Shown in pieces: positions 1 through 9,579 of a stretch of DNA of 64,000 nucleotides (position 1 is its first letter; the number at the start of each line of letters is the position of its first letter). The stretch lies in contig NZ_SPQT01000001.1 of assembly GCF_004571025.1 (NCBI RefSeq), positions 930,001 to 994,000 of the forward strand, in the 5' to 3' direction. The translations under genes and the position numbers were made by a program. Below the pieces are notes generated by a model, which was not told the origin of the DNA, made no database searches, and saw only the letters and a list, made by a program, of their open reading frames with translations. Origin of the DNA: Bradyrhizobium niftali (lineage in GTDB: Bacteria; Pseudomonadota; Alphaproteobacteria; Rhizobiales; Xanthobacteraceae).

Positions 1-13
1 CGGATGTCGTCAT
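1..13 (-). CDS. 5' end of a divergent gene (first four codons only)
   Basis: Read on the minus strand, an ATG opens Met-Thr-Thr-Ser and runs off the window edge. It is preceded by a strong ribosome-binding site (GGGGAGG, six bases before the ATG). No product can be assigned from four codons. The position, divergent from a TctD/TctE-like regulator pair, makes a tricarboxylate transport component (TctC-type binding protein) a reasonable guess, because such regulators usually sit next to their transporter. That is inference only. Confidence 0.5.
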
Positions 14-162
14 GATATCCTCCCCTGGTTGTCGCGTTGCTTGACCCGATTTCGGGTTCTTGTGTCGTGTGCAGATCGCGCTCCGCGCCGCGACCGCTCG
101 ATCGGGCACGGTTGGAAAGCAAGGCAAGGAGCTGCTGCAACGGTAGCGATGGAGGTAGCGTA

Positions 163-177
163 GACAGCTGAGCTGTC
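163..177. promoter_or_regulatory. 15-bp perfect palindrome
   Basis: GACAGCT and AGCTGTC flank a single central G, a perfect palindrome in the middle of the divergent intergenic region. Its size and position fit a dimeric regulator site, possibly for the adjacent response regulator. Function is inferred. Confidence 0.35.
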
Positions 178-301
178 GTGAACCTGTCACGGGCCAGTGC
201 TGTGCCGCGTCAGGTGCGCGCAGGCAGATAGGGCTGGCCCCGCCGAAAGACTCCGTTGCGGATTTATCGAACAGACGGGAGCGTTTGCGAAGAAGGAGAT
301 G

Positions 302-324
302 CTATCACGGGCGCTCTGTGATAG
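302..324. promoter_or_regulatory. Inverted repeat CTATCAC-N9-GTGATAG
   Basis: Two perfect 7-base arms are separated by nine bases, centred about 79 bases before the response-regulator start. The 16-base centre-to-centre spacing of the arms, about one and a half helical turns, suits a dimeric operator, perhaps autoregulatory. Function is inferred. Confidence 0.4.
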
Positions 325-391
325 ACGTCATGGCAAGGCGCGAGATTAAAAGAAGCGCCTGAGCCGAGCGATGCGTTGGCGGGGAGGCGCC

Positions 392-1057
392 GTGAGAATC
401 CTGATCGTTGAAGACGACAAAGCGCTTGTGCGCGGCCTCTCGGCTTCGCTCAAGGCCATGGGGTTTGCGGTCGACCACGAGCCGGACGGAGCCGAAGCGG
501 CTTCGATTGCCATCTCCGAACCTTACAGCCTTGTCGTGCTCGACCTCGGTCTGCCGAACAGCTCAGGCTTTGAGGTCTTGCGTCAAGTCCGCGCCAGTGG
601 GTCAAAGGTGCCGATCATGATTTTGACGGCACGCGATGCCACCGCAGACAAGGTGAGGGGGCTGGATCTCGGAGCGGACGATTACGTTCGCAAGCCATTC
701 GATCTGTCGGAGTTCGAAGCCCGGGTCCGCGCGCTCGTCAGGCGGGGGCAAGGTCGCACCGATCCACTGTTGACTTGTGGATCCCTCGTGATCAATCCAG
801 CGATGGGGCGCGCGACCCTCGGTGATAAACCGCTCGATTTGCGCCGCCGGGAGATGGCGGTCCTGAAAATATTGATGCTTCACCACGACAAGCTGGTGCC
901 GAAAGACCGCCTCATCGCCGAGGTGTTCGGCTTTGACGAGCCGGTCGGACCAAATGTGCTGGAGCTTTATATCGCCCGTCTTCGCCAGAAACTGGGTCCT
1001 GATGGACCAAAGATCCGCACCATGCGGGGGCTCGGATATTTGCTGGAAAAGCACTGA
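392..1057 (+). CDS. OmpR-family response regulator (TctD-like)
   Basis: DNA-binding response regulator partnered with the overlapping histidine kinase. The N-terminal receiver domain (about residues 1-115) shows the acidic pair E7/D8/D9, phospho-acceptor D51 in the strand VVLDLGLP, a conserved T in ILTARD and K in YVRKPFD. The C-terminal winged helix (about 125-220) ends in the typical VLELYIARLRQKL and RGLGYLL motifs. The GTG start is chosen because GGGGAGG lies four bases before it and the receiver begins immediately; an in-frame ATG 21 bases upstream would add an unlikely MRWRGGA tail. Similarity to TctD is suggested by the kinase partner and by the downstream aconitase, so control of tricarboxylate use is inferred. 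Confidence 0.9.
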   Translation: MRILIVEDDKALVRGLSASLKAMGFAVDHEPDGAEAASIAISEPYSLVVLDLGLPNSSGFEVLRQVRASGSKVPIMILTARDATADKVRGLDLGADDYVRKPFDLSEFEARVRALVRRGQGRTDPLLTCGSLVINPAMGRATLGDKPLDLRRREMAVLKILMLHHDKLVPKDRLIAEVFGFDEPVGPNVLELYIARLRQKLGPDGPKIRTMRGLGYLLEKH

Positions 1058-2451
1058 TGGCGCGAGGTCAGCCATCTCTCAAAACCCGATTTCTCGTCGG
1101 TCTGCTGGTTCCCGTGTCCTGCATTGCGGTGGCGGTGGCTGTTGGCGGCAGTCTTGTCATCTCACACGTGGTCGAGGTTACGCATGATCGGCTGCTGAAA
1201 GGCTCGCTGTTGGCGATTGCCGAGCGTCTTGCCGTGGAGGATGGAGAGGTGACGGTTGACTTGCCGCGCGTGGCGCTCAGCATGCTCGAAACGCAATCTG
1301 ACGACAGCGTCTTTTACAGGGTGAGCGCGGATGGCCAGACGGTCACTGGATACAGCGACCTGCCTCTGCCCCGGAAGGCGGCACTGGAACCAGAACAGCC
1401 GATCTTTTGGGATGATAGTTACGGCGGTAATGCCGTCCGCATAGCGGCCATATCACGGCACGTCTACGGTATTGCCAAGCCGGTCCTGGTCACCGTTGCG
1501 GAAACCGAGCATGCGCGCGAGCAGCTGTGGCGAGAGATGATCCGCGAACTTGCAATGGCCGAGATCGTGTTGCTCGCAGTCATAGCCTTGCTCACGTGGC
1601 TCGCGGTTGAGCGCGGCCTCGGGCCGCTTGCCCAGCTGAAGCGGCAGATCGATCGTCGTGGAATCCGTGGCTCGAAAGATTTCCAGCCGCTCGATTTGCA
1701 AATGGTGCCGAAGGAGGCGCTTGCGCCGGCCCAGGCCATCAACGAATTGCTCGACCGCGTCAGCCTGGCGACGCAGATCTTGCGCCAGTTTACCGCCGAT
1801 GCGTCGCACCAGATGCGAACTCCCCTTGCTGCGCTAAGGACGCATTTGGATCTCCTCAAGCGGCGCTTGACCGGTTCGAGCGAAATGACCGAGATGGTGA
1901 TGGAAGTGGACGCCCAGGTCGTTCGGTTGGACCGGATGATCTCGCAATTGCTAACGCTGGCCCGTGCCGACGAAGATGCTTTGGTCAGATCCCCCTCAGA
2001 AACGATTTCGCTGGTGACGAAGGCGAAGCAAATTCTTGCTTTGCGGGCGCAAGCTGCGGCGGCTCGTAACATCGAGCTCCAGCTGGAGGTGGAGCAGGAT
2101 GAGATGTCCATCGAAGCCAACGAGCTGCTAGTTGACGAGGTTTTCGGCAACGTGATCGACAATGCGATCCGGTATGGGGCGGCTGGTGGGGTGGTGATCG
2201 CGAGAGTGTCCAGGGACGGCGAGACCGGCGTGGTCGACCTCGAAGACGACGGCCCCGGAATTCCGCCGGCCGAGCGGCAGAAGGTGTTCGAACGGTTCTA
2301 CAGGATCGCCCGTCCGGACGCTCCGGACGGAAGCGGTTTGGGGCTCTCGATCGTACGCGTGTTGCTCGACCGGATGGGCGGCTCCATCGAACTCGGCGAA
2401 GGCAAGCGCCTTCGTGGTCTCCGTGTCACGATGAGATTCCGCCTCGCATGA
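1057..2451 (+). CDS. Sensor histidine kinase (TctE-like)
   Basis: Membrane sensor kinase of 464 residues; its ATG overlaps the regulator's TGA by one base, so the two are co-translated. A first transmembrane segment (about 12-38) and a second (about 165-190) enclose a periplasmic domain resembling the 2CSK_N domain of TctE-type kinases. The dimerisation/phospho-acceptor motif has H251 in SHQMRTPLAAL. The ATPase domain shows the N box NVIDNAIRYG, G1 DDGPGIP and G2 GSGLGLSIV. All catalytic motifs are intact. The ligand is unknown; citrate-type tricarboxylates are inferred from family and context. Confidence 0.9.
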   Translation: MARGQPSLKTRFLVGLLVPVSCIAVAVAVGGSLVISHVVEVTHDRLLKGSLLAIAERLAVEDGEVTVDLPRVALSMLETQSDDSVFYRVSADGQTVTGYSDLPLPRKAALEPEQPIFWDDSYGGNAVRIAAISRHVYGIAKPVLVTVAETEHAREQLWREMIRELAMAEIVLLAVIALLTWLAVERGLGPLAQLKRQIDRRGIRGSKDFQPLDLQMVPKEALAPAQAINELLDRVSLATQILRQFTADASHQMRTPLAALRTHLDLLKRRLTGSSEMTEMVMEVDAQVVRLDRMISQLLTLARADEDALVRSPSETISLVTKAKQILALRAQAAAARNIELQLEVEQDEMSIEANELLVDEVFGNVIDNAIRYGAAGGVVIARVSRDGETGVVDLEDDGPGIPPAERQKVFERFYRIARPDAPDGSGLGLSIVRVLLDRMGGSIELGEGKRLRGLRVTMRFRLA

Positions 2452-2710
2452 CGCTGCGATAGCCAATCTCGTCGCCTTGGCAGCCGCGACAGGTTGTTGA
2501 CAGGTAACCGCCTCTATCCTGCTCCCAACAGTGCTGGGTTGATGCTGGCCGCACGCGGACAGCGCAGCCATTGCGCATTCAAAAAACGTGGGAGGACGTC
2601 ATGGCTGTACCGGCTCAGAACGGTCAGCGCATTCAAGGACATCCCTCCCTCCGTAGGTAGAGCCCCGGGTCTCGTGAACTCGGCGGGCGCGCGGATGACG
2701 GGAGGTGAGC
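2452..2710 (+). promoter_or_regulatory. Leader/promoter region of the aconitase operon
   Basis: A 259-base gap between the kinase gene and aconitase, with no recognisable gene. TTGACA occurs at 2497-2502, but no good -10 element lies 16-18 bases downstream, so it is not called a promoter with confidence. This is the first substantial gap before the long co-oriented run and the likely place for its promoter. Confidence 0.3.
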
Positions 2711-5407
2711 ATGACGACGTTGGACAGCTTTGGATGCCAGCGTACCCTCGATGTCGCTGGACAGCCCTATAGCTATTTTTCCCTGCTCGAGGCCGAAAAG
2801 AACGGTCTCGCAGGTATTTCGCGATTGCCCTTCTCTTTGAAGGTCCTGCTCGAAAACCTGCTGCGCTTCGAGGATGGCCGGTCGGTGACGCGCGTCAACA
2901 TCGAGGCGCTCGCGAAATGGATCGACGATCGCGGCTCGGCCGGCGCGGAGATCGGCTTTCGTCCCGCCCGCGTGCTGATGCAGGATTTCACCGGCGTGCC
3001 GGCCCTGGTCGATCTCGCGGCCATGCGGGACGGGATGGAGAGGCTCGGTGGCGATCCCTCGAAGATCAACCCGCTGGTTCCGGTCGATCTCGTCATCGAT
3101 CATTCCGTTGTGGTCGACCATTTCGGCAACCCGCAAGCCCTGCACGACAACGTTGCCAGGGAATACGAGCAGAATGGCGAACGCTACAACTTCCTGAAAT
3201 GGGGGCAGGGGGCATTTGCCAACTTCCGCGTGGTGCCGCCGGGCACCGGCATTTGTCACCAGGTCAATCTCGAATATCTGGCCCAGACTGTCTGGACGGC
3301 GGAGCGTGGCGGCAAGACCTTCGCATATCCGGACACGCTGGTCGGTACCGACAGCCACACGACCATGGCCAACGGTCTTGCCGTTCTCGGCTGGGGCGTT
3401 GGCGGGATCGAGGCGGAGGCCGCCATGCTCGGCCAACCCTTGTCCATGTTGGTGCCGGAGGTGATCGGTTTCAAACTCTTGGGCCGGCTGCGCGAGGGCG
3501 TGCTGGCGACCGACCTCGTGCTGACGGTCACCCAGATGCTGCGCAAGAAGGGTGTGATCGGCAAGTTCGTCGAGTTCTACGGCGCGGGGCTCGACCACAT
3601 GACGCTGGCCGATCGCGCGACCATTTCCAACATGGCGCCCGAATATGGCGCGACCTGCGGCTTCTTCCCGGTCGATCAGGAAACGCTGAACTATCTCAAG
3701 CTTTCTGGGCGTGCCAGCGATCGCATTGCGCTGGTCGAGGCCTATGCCAAAGCGCAAGGCCTGTTCCGGACACCGGGCATGGCCGATCCGGTGTTCACCG
3801 ATACACTGGAGCTCAATCTCGACGACGTCGTGCCGTCGCTCGCCGGGCCGAAGCGACCCGAGGGACGGCTCGACCTGTCCGTGGCGAAGAGCAACTTTCT
3901 CACAGCCCTTGAGAGCGAGTACGGCAAGCAAGCTCAGGCTGCGAAGCATTTCGCTGTCGAAGGCAAGGAGTTCAAACTCGGCCACGGCCATGTTGTGATC
4001 GCCGCGATCACCTCCTGCACCAACACCTCGAACCCATCGGTGCTGATCGGCGCCGGCCTTTTGGCGCGCAATGCGGCGCGCAAGGGGCTCACGGCCAAGC
4101 CCTGGGTCAAGACCTCGCTCGCGCCGGGCTCGCAGGTGGTGGCGGAGTATCTCGAAACGTCGGGTTTGCAGAAGGATCTCGACGCGCTCGGTTTCTATCT
4201 CGTCGGCTTCGGCTGCACCACCTGCATTGGCAATTCCGGTCCGCTGCCGAAGGAGATCGCGAAATCGATCAACGATCATGGCGTGATCGGTGCGGCAGTC
4301 TTGTCCGGCAACCGCAATTTCGAAGGCCGCGTCTCGCCCGATGTGCAGGCCAACTATCTGGCTTCGCCGCCCCTCGTGGTCGCCTATGCACTGGCCGGTT
4401 CGCTTCAGGTCGACCTCGTCAACGAGCCGCTGGGGATCGGGTTGGATGGCGCTCCCGTTTTTCTGAAGGACATCTGGCCTTCGAGTACCGAAATTCAGCA
4501 GTTCATCCGCGACAACGTCACGCGCCGCCTGTTCGAGAGCAAATATGCCGAGGTCTTTGAGGGCGATGCGAACTGGAAGGCCGTCGAGGTCACGACGGCG
4601 CTGACCTATCGCTGGAATATGTCATCCACCTACGTTCAGAACCCGCCTTATTTCCAGGGTATTACGATGAATCCGCCGCCGACCCGAGATATCGCGGGCG
4701 CCCGCATTCTCGGGTTGTTCGGCGACAAGATCACGACCGATCACATCTCGCCTGCGGGCTCGATCAAGGCGTCGTCGCCGGCCGGAGAATTTCTGCGCGG
4801 CATGCAGGTCCGGCAAGAGGATTTCAACCAATACGGCACGCGGCGCGGCAATCACGAGGTGATGGTTCGTGGCACCTTCGCCAACATCCGCATCAAGAAC
4901 TTTGCCGTGAAGGGCGAGGGCGGCGGGCCACCGGAAGGCGGCTGGGCAGTGCATCAGCCTTCCGGCGACCGGATGTCGATCTTCGATGCGGCGATGCGAT
5001 ACCAGCGGGAGAACGTGCCTTTGGTGGTGTTCGCCGGCGTCGAATACGGCAACGGCTCTTCGCGCGACTGGGCTGCAAAGGGCACAAAGCTCCTCGGCGT
5101 TCGCGCCGTCATTGCGCAGAGCTTCGAGCGCATCCACCGTTCCAATCTGGTCGGCATGGGCATCCTGCCCTTCGTCTTTGACGAGGGCACGTCCTGGAAG
5201 AGCCTTGGTCTAACCGGTTCCGAGCAGGTCTCGATCAAGGGAATCGCCGACATCACGCCGGGCCAGCGCGTGACCGTCGACATCACGATGGCGGACGGCA
5301 CCGTGAAGCAAGTCCCGCTGACCTGCCGCATCGATACGCTCGACGAGCTCAACTACTACAAGCATGGCGGCATCCTGCCTTACGTGCTGCGCCAGCTTGC
5401 GGCGTGA
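2711..5407 (+). CDS. acnA: Aconitate hydratase A
   Basis: Interconverts citrate and isocitrate through cis-aconitate using a [4Fe-4S] cluster. The 898 residues match the usual AcnA/IRP-type length. Cluster ligands are visible as the Cys in AITSCTNTSNP and the two Cys in GFGCTTCIGNSGPL; the swivelling C-terminal domain contains GVEYGNGSSRDWAAKG, and YPDTLVGTDSHTTM lies in the N-terminal part. ATG is chosen because GGAGGTGA ends three bases before it; a GTG two codons upstream lies inside that ribosome-binding site. It opens a same-strand run with isocitrate dehydrogenase 32 bases downstream, giving citrate to 2-oxoglutarate in two adjacent genes. Confidence 0.97.
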   Translation: MTTLDSFGCQRTLDVAGQPYSYFSLLEAEKNGLAGISRLPFSLKVLLENLLRFEDGRSVTRVNIEALAKWIDDRGSAGAEIGFRPARVLMQDFTGVPALVDLAAMRDGMERLGGDPSKINPLVPVDLVIDHSVVVDHFGNPQALHDNVAREYEQNGERYNFLKWGQGAFANFRVVPPGTGICHQVNLEYLAQTVWTAERGGKTFAYPDTLVGTDSHTTMANGLAVLGWGVGGIEAEAAMLGQPLSMLVPEVIGFKLLGRLREGVLATDLVLTVTQMLRKKGVIGKFVEFYGAGLDHMTLADRATISNMAPEYGATCGFFPVDQETLNYLKLSGRASDRIALVEAYAKAQGLFRTPGMADPVFTDTLELNLDDVVPSLAGPKRPEGRLDLSVAKSNFLTALESEYGKQAQAAKHFAVEGKEFKLGHGHVVIAAITSCTNTSNPSVLIGAGLLARNAARKGLTAKPWVKTSLAPGSQVVAEYLETSGLQKDLDALGFYLVGFGCTTCIGNSGPLPKEIAKSINDHGVIGAAVLSGNRNFEGRVSPDVQANYLASPPLVVAYALAGSLQVDLVNEPLGIGLDGAPVFLKDIWPSSTEIQQFIRDNVTRRLFESKYAEVFEGDANWKAVEVTTALTYRWNMSSTYVQNPPYFQGITMNPPPTRDIAGARILGLFGDKITTDHISPAGSIKASSPAGEFLRGMQVRQEDFNQYGTRRGNHEVMVRGTFANIRIKNFAVKGEGGGPPEGGWAVHQPSGDRMSIFDAAMRYQRENVPLVVFAGVEYGNGSSRDWAAKGTKLLGVRAVIAQSFERIHRSNLVGMGILPFVFDEGTSWKSLGLTGSEQVSIKGIADITPGQRVTVDITMADGTVKQVPLTCRIDTLDELNYYKHGGILPYVLRQLAA

Positions 5408-5439
5408 TCCCAAGGACACGATCAACACGGGGGACGAAC

Positions 5440-6462
<1,023 letters not shown>

Positions 6463-6488
6463 CGTCGAAGAACACAAGGAGAAGAAAC

Positions 6489-8141
6489 ATGGTGAAGGGC
6501 TCTGACCTGCTGGTCGCGGCATTGGAACATGAAGGCGTCGACCAGGTCTTTGGCGTTCCGGGCGAGGAAAATCTCGACGTCGTCGAGGCGCTCCGCAACT
6601 CGAAGATCGAGTTGGTCCTGACGCGTCACGAGCAGGCCGCCGCATTCATGGCCGCGACGCACGGGCGGCTCACCGGCCGACCCGGCGTCTGCATTTCGAC
6701 GCTGGGCCCCGGCGCGTTGAACTTCTCGACAGGGGCGGCCTACGCCCATCTCGGCGCGATGCCGATGGTGCTGCTGACGGGGCAGAAGGCGATCATGAGC
6801 AGCCGCCAGGCGCGCTTCCAGATCGTGGACGTCATCGCCTCGATGAAGCCGCTGACGAAACTGTCGCGGCAGATCGTCAGCGCGTCCAGCATCCCGACAC
6901 TGGTGCGTGACGCCTTCCGCGTCGCCATGGAGGAGCGGCCGGGCCCGGTCCTGCTAGAACTGCCCGAAGACATTGCGGGCGATGAGGTCGAGCCGGTGCC
7001 AATGGTGCCGATCCACCCCATCGAGATACCCGTCGCGCACCGGGCGGCGCTCGACCGTGCGGCCGAGATGATCCTCGCGGCAAAGCGCCCCCTGATCATG
7101 CTCGCGGCTGCCGCCAGCCGTCCGCGCTCGACGTTCGGCATCGCTGGCTTCGTGCGCCGCACCGGCATTCCGTTCTTCACGACGCAAATGGGCAAGGGCA
7201 CCGTGCCTGGCGGCACCAACCTCTATATGGGGACTGCGGCGCTGTCCGAGCGCGACTATGTGCATGAGGCGATCGACCAGGCCGATCTGATCATCGCCAT
7301 CGGCCATGATACGGTGGAGAAACCGCCCTTCATCATGGGTCCTAAGGGGCCGCAAGTCATCCACGTCAGCTACACGCCGGCGACGGTCGAGCAGGTCTAC
7401 TTCCCGCATGCCGAGGTCGTCGGTGACGTCGGTCCGAGTCTCGAACTGCTGGCTGACCGGCTTGAAGGCAAGCTGCACAACGCCAAGGCGCTGCTGCCCC
7501 TTCGCGACAGTATTCTCGGTCGCATTGCCGACCGTGCCACCGAAAGCCGCTGGCCGGTGACGCCGCAGCGTCTGGTGCATGATGTCCGAAAGGTGATCCC
7601 GGAGAACGGCATCGTCGCGCTTGACAACGGCATGTACAAGATCTGGTTCGCTCGCAACTACCGGACCTATGTCGCCAACACGCTGTTGCTTGACAACGCG
7701 CTGGCCACGATGGGCGCCGGCTTGCCATCAGCGATGATGGCGGCGATGCTCTATCCGGACCGCCGCGTCATGGCGATCTGCGGCGACGGCGGCTTTATGA
7801 TGAACAGCCAGGAGCTGGAGACCGCGGTCCGCCTCAAGCTCAACCTGGTCGTGCTGATCCTCAATGACGGTGCCTACGGTATGATCCGCTGGAAGCAGGC
7901 CGTCGATGAGTTCCCGGATTTCGGCCTCACCTTCGGCAATCCGGACTTCGTCCGCTACGCGGAGTCCTATGGCGCGAAGGGCTCGCGCGTCACCTCAGTC
8001 GATGGGCTGCTGCCGACCATGGAGATGGCGTTCAAGGGCGGCGGCGTGCATCTCGTCGACGTCGCCATCGACTATTCAGAGAACACGAAGGTTCTGGTCG
8101 ACGAGCTGCGCAATCGCAAGCTCGGCGGCGAACCGACCTGA
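6489..8141 (+). CDS. Thiamine-diphosphate enzyme, acetolactate synthase large-subunit type
   Basis: 550-residue ThDP-dependent enzyme with the three-domain fold of acetolactate synthase and pyruvate oxidase. The catalytic Glu lies in LTRHEQAAAFMA, the glycine-rich stretch in STLGPGALNFSTG, and the C-terminal ThDP/Mg motif in CGDGGFMMNSQE followed by ILNDGAYGM. The second domain carries PGPVLLELPEDIAG. No small regulatory subunit is adjacent, which argues for a catabolic enzyme rather than branched-chain amino acid synthesis. An aldehyde dehydrogenase and an iron alcohol dehydrogenase follow, so it could form an aldehyde or acetoin precursor feeding them. The exact 2-oxo acid substrate is unknown. 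RBS AAGGAGAAG precedes the ATG. Confidence 0.85.
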   Translation: MVKGSDLLVAALEHEGVDQVFGVPGEENLDVVEALRNSKIELVLTRHEQAAAFMAATHGRLTGRPGVCISTLGPGALNFSTGAAYAHLGAMPMVLLTGQKAIMSSRQARFQIVDVIASMKPLTKLSRQIVSASSIPTLVRDAFRVAMEERPGPVLLELPEDIAGDEVEPVPMVPIHPIEIPVAHRAALDRAAEMILAAKRPLIMLAAAASRPRSTFGIAGFVRRTGIPFFTTQMGKGTVPGGTNLYMGTAALSERDYVHEAIDQADLIIAIGHDTVEKPPFIMGPKGPQVIHVSYTPATVEQVYFPHAEVVGDVGPSLELLADRLEGKLHNAKALLPLRDSILGRIADRATESRWPVTPQRLVHDVRKVIPENGIVALDNGMYKIWFARNYRTYVANTLLLDNALATMGAGLPSAMMAAMLYPDRRVMAICGDGGFMMNSQELETAVRLKLNLVVLILNDGAYGMIRWKQAVDEFPDFGLTFGNPDFVRYAESYGAKGSRVTSVDGLLPTMEMAFKGGGVHLVDVAIDYSENTKVLVDELRNRKLGGEPT

Positions 8142-8151
8142 CAAGCACGCC

Positions 8152-9537
8152 ATGTTGCAGGTTGTTCAGGCGTTCGACCGTGCCCCCTTTGCCGAGGTTC
8201 CGGTCGATGATGCCGACGCGATGGAAGCGAAGCTGAAGGCCGCGCTCGGTGTGTTCGCCGACCGCGACGGCTGGCTCGCGCCCCATACGCGCGCCGCGGT
8301 GCTGCGGCGCGCCGCGGCTCTGCTGGCGGCGCGGCAGGATCATTTCGCACATCAGATCGCGCGCGAGGGCGGCAAGCCGCTCATCGATGCGAATATCGAG
8401 GTCACGCGTGCGATAGACGGCCTGCATTGCGCCGCCGACGAACTCCGGAATTTTGCGGGGCGCGAGGTCCCGATGGGCCTCGCGGCTGCGTCCACCAAAC
8501 GCTGGGCGTTTACCACGCGCGAGCCGATCGGCGTCGTGTTCGCAATCTCCGCATTCAATCATCCGCTCAATCTGATTGTGCACCAGGTTGCGCCCGCGAT
8601 TGCAGTCGGCTGCCCCGTCATCGTCAAGCCGGCAAGCGCGACCCCGCTGAGCTGCCGCGATTTCGTCGCGCTGCTGCACGAGGCCGGCCTGCCGGAAGGC
8701 TGGTGTCAGACCTTCATTCCGCGCGGATCAGCGCTTGCCGAGCAACTGGCCGGTGACCCCAGGATCAGTTTCCTGAGCTTCATCGGTTCGGCCAGCGTCG
8801 GCTGGCGGCTTCACAGCAAGCTTGCGCCCGGGACGCGCTCGGCGCTCGAACATGGCGGAGTCGCGCCGGCGATCGTTGACCGCAGCGCCGATCTCGACCG
8901 CATCATCACTCCTCTGGTGAAGGGCGGCTTTTACCATGCCGGTCAGGTCTGCGTCTCGACCCAGCGCATCTATGTGCACGAAGCCATCTTCAGCGAGTTC
9001 AACGAGCGTCTCATTGCCCGCGTGGCATCCTTGCGAACCGGCGACCCCATATCGGCCGAAACCGAGGTTGGACCGTTGATTCATCCCAACGAGGTCAATC
9101 GGGTCGCGGATTGGGTGAAGGAGGCCATTGCGGGCGGTGCCAAGCGCGTCAGCGGCGGCGAACGCCTGTCAGCAACATTGATGCAGCCGGCGATTTTGAT
9201 CGAGCCGCCGGTCGGAGCCCGGGTGTCGCGTGAAGAAGTGTTTGGGCCTGTGGTCTGCGTCTACCGGTATTCGCGACTGGATGAGGCCATTGCCCAGGCG
9301 AACTCGCTGCGGGTGCCGTTCCAGGCCTGTGTGTTCAGCGAGGACATCGACGTTGCCCTGCGCGCCAGTGAACGACTCGATGCATCCGCGGTCATGATCA
9401 ACGATCCCACCACGTTCCGGACGGACTGGATGCCGTTCGCAGGCCGCCGCGAGGCCGGCTACGGCGTCGGTGGCATTCGCTACACCATGCGCGACATGAC
9501 CCAGGAAAAATTGGTGGTGCTGCATCGCCGCGCCTGA
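8152..9537 (+). CDS. Aldehyde dehydrogenase family protein
   Basis: 461-residue NAD(P)-dependent aldehyde dehydrogenase. It shows AISAFNHPLNLIVHQ, the FIGSASVG cofactor turn, the general-base Glu in ALEHGGVAP, the nucleophilic Cys in GQVCVSTQRI, and the C-terminal REEVFGPVV and GVGGI segments. Note His in place of the usual Leu after the Glu (EHGG instead of ELGG). The ATG lies ten bases after the stop of the ThDP gene; no clear ribosome-binding site is visible, so translational coupling is likely. Between a ThDP enzyme and an alcohol dehydrogenase, it probably oxidises a short aldehyde, possibly to an acid activated by the CoA-transferase or Acs of the same run. Substrate inferred. Confidence 0.88.
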   Translation: MLQVVQAFDRAPFAEVPVDDADAMEAKLKAALGVFADRDGWLAPHTRAAVLRRAAALLAARQDHFAHQIAREGGKPLIDANIEVTRAIDGLHCAADELRNFAGREVPMGLAAASTKRWAFTTREPIGVVFAISAFNHPLNLIVHQVAPAIAVGCPVIVKPASATPLSCRDFVALLHEAGLPEGWCQTFIPRGSALAEQLAGDPRISFLSFIGSASVGWRLHSKLAPGTRSALEHGGVAPAIVDRSADLDRIITPLVKGGFYHAGQVCVSTQRIYVHEAIFSEFNERLIARVASLRTGDPISAETEVGPLIHPNEVNRVADWVKEAIAGGAKRVSGGERLSATLMQPAILIEPPVGARVSREEVFGPVVCVYRYSRLDEAIAQANSLRVPFQACVFSEDIDVALRASERLDASAVMINDPTTFRTDWMPFAGRREAGYGVGGIRYTMRDMTQEKLVVLHRRA

Positions 9538-9579
9538 GCGCTCGCAGGCCATTCGACGAAACCCGGAGGAGCGGAAAAC

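Larger units (their letters stand above)
14..391. promoter_or_regulatory. Divergent control region upstream of the two-component system
   Basis: No gene is seen in this stretch, which separates the minus-strand gene at the left edge from the response regulator. It contains two clear symmetric elements listed separately (163-177 and 302-324). Promoters for both directions should lie here, but no convincing -35/-10 pair was identified. Confidence 0.5.

Noticed and set aside
2497..2520. TTGACA followed by TATCCT as a sigma-70 promoter for aconitase
   Set aside because: The spacer is only 12 bases, too short for a normal promoter.
2633..4279. A 548-codon minus-strand open frame opposite aconitase
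   Set aside because: Composition is His/Arg-rich without any motif; it mirrors acnA third-position codon bias.
7906..8151. Upstream extension of the aldehyde dehydrogenase frame into the ThDP gene
   Set aside because: The ThDP enzyme's conserved C-terminus occupies this stretch; the extension is Ser/Arg-rich without homology.
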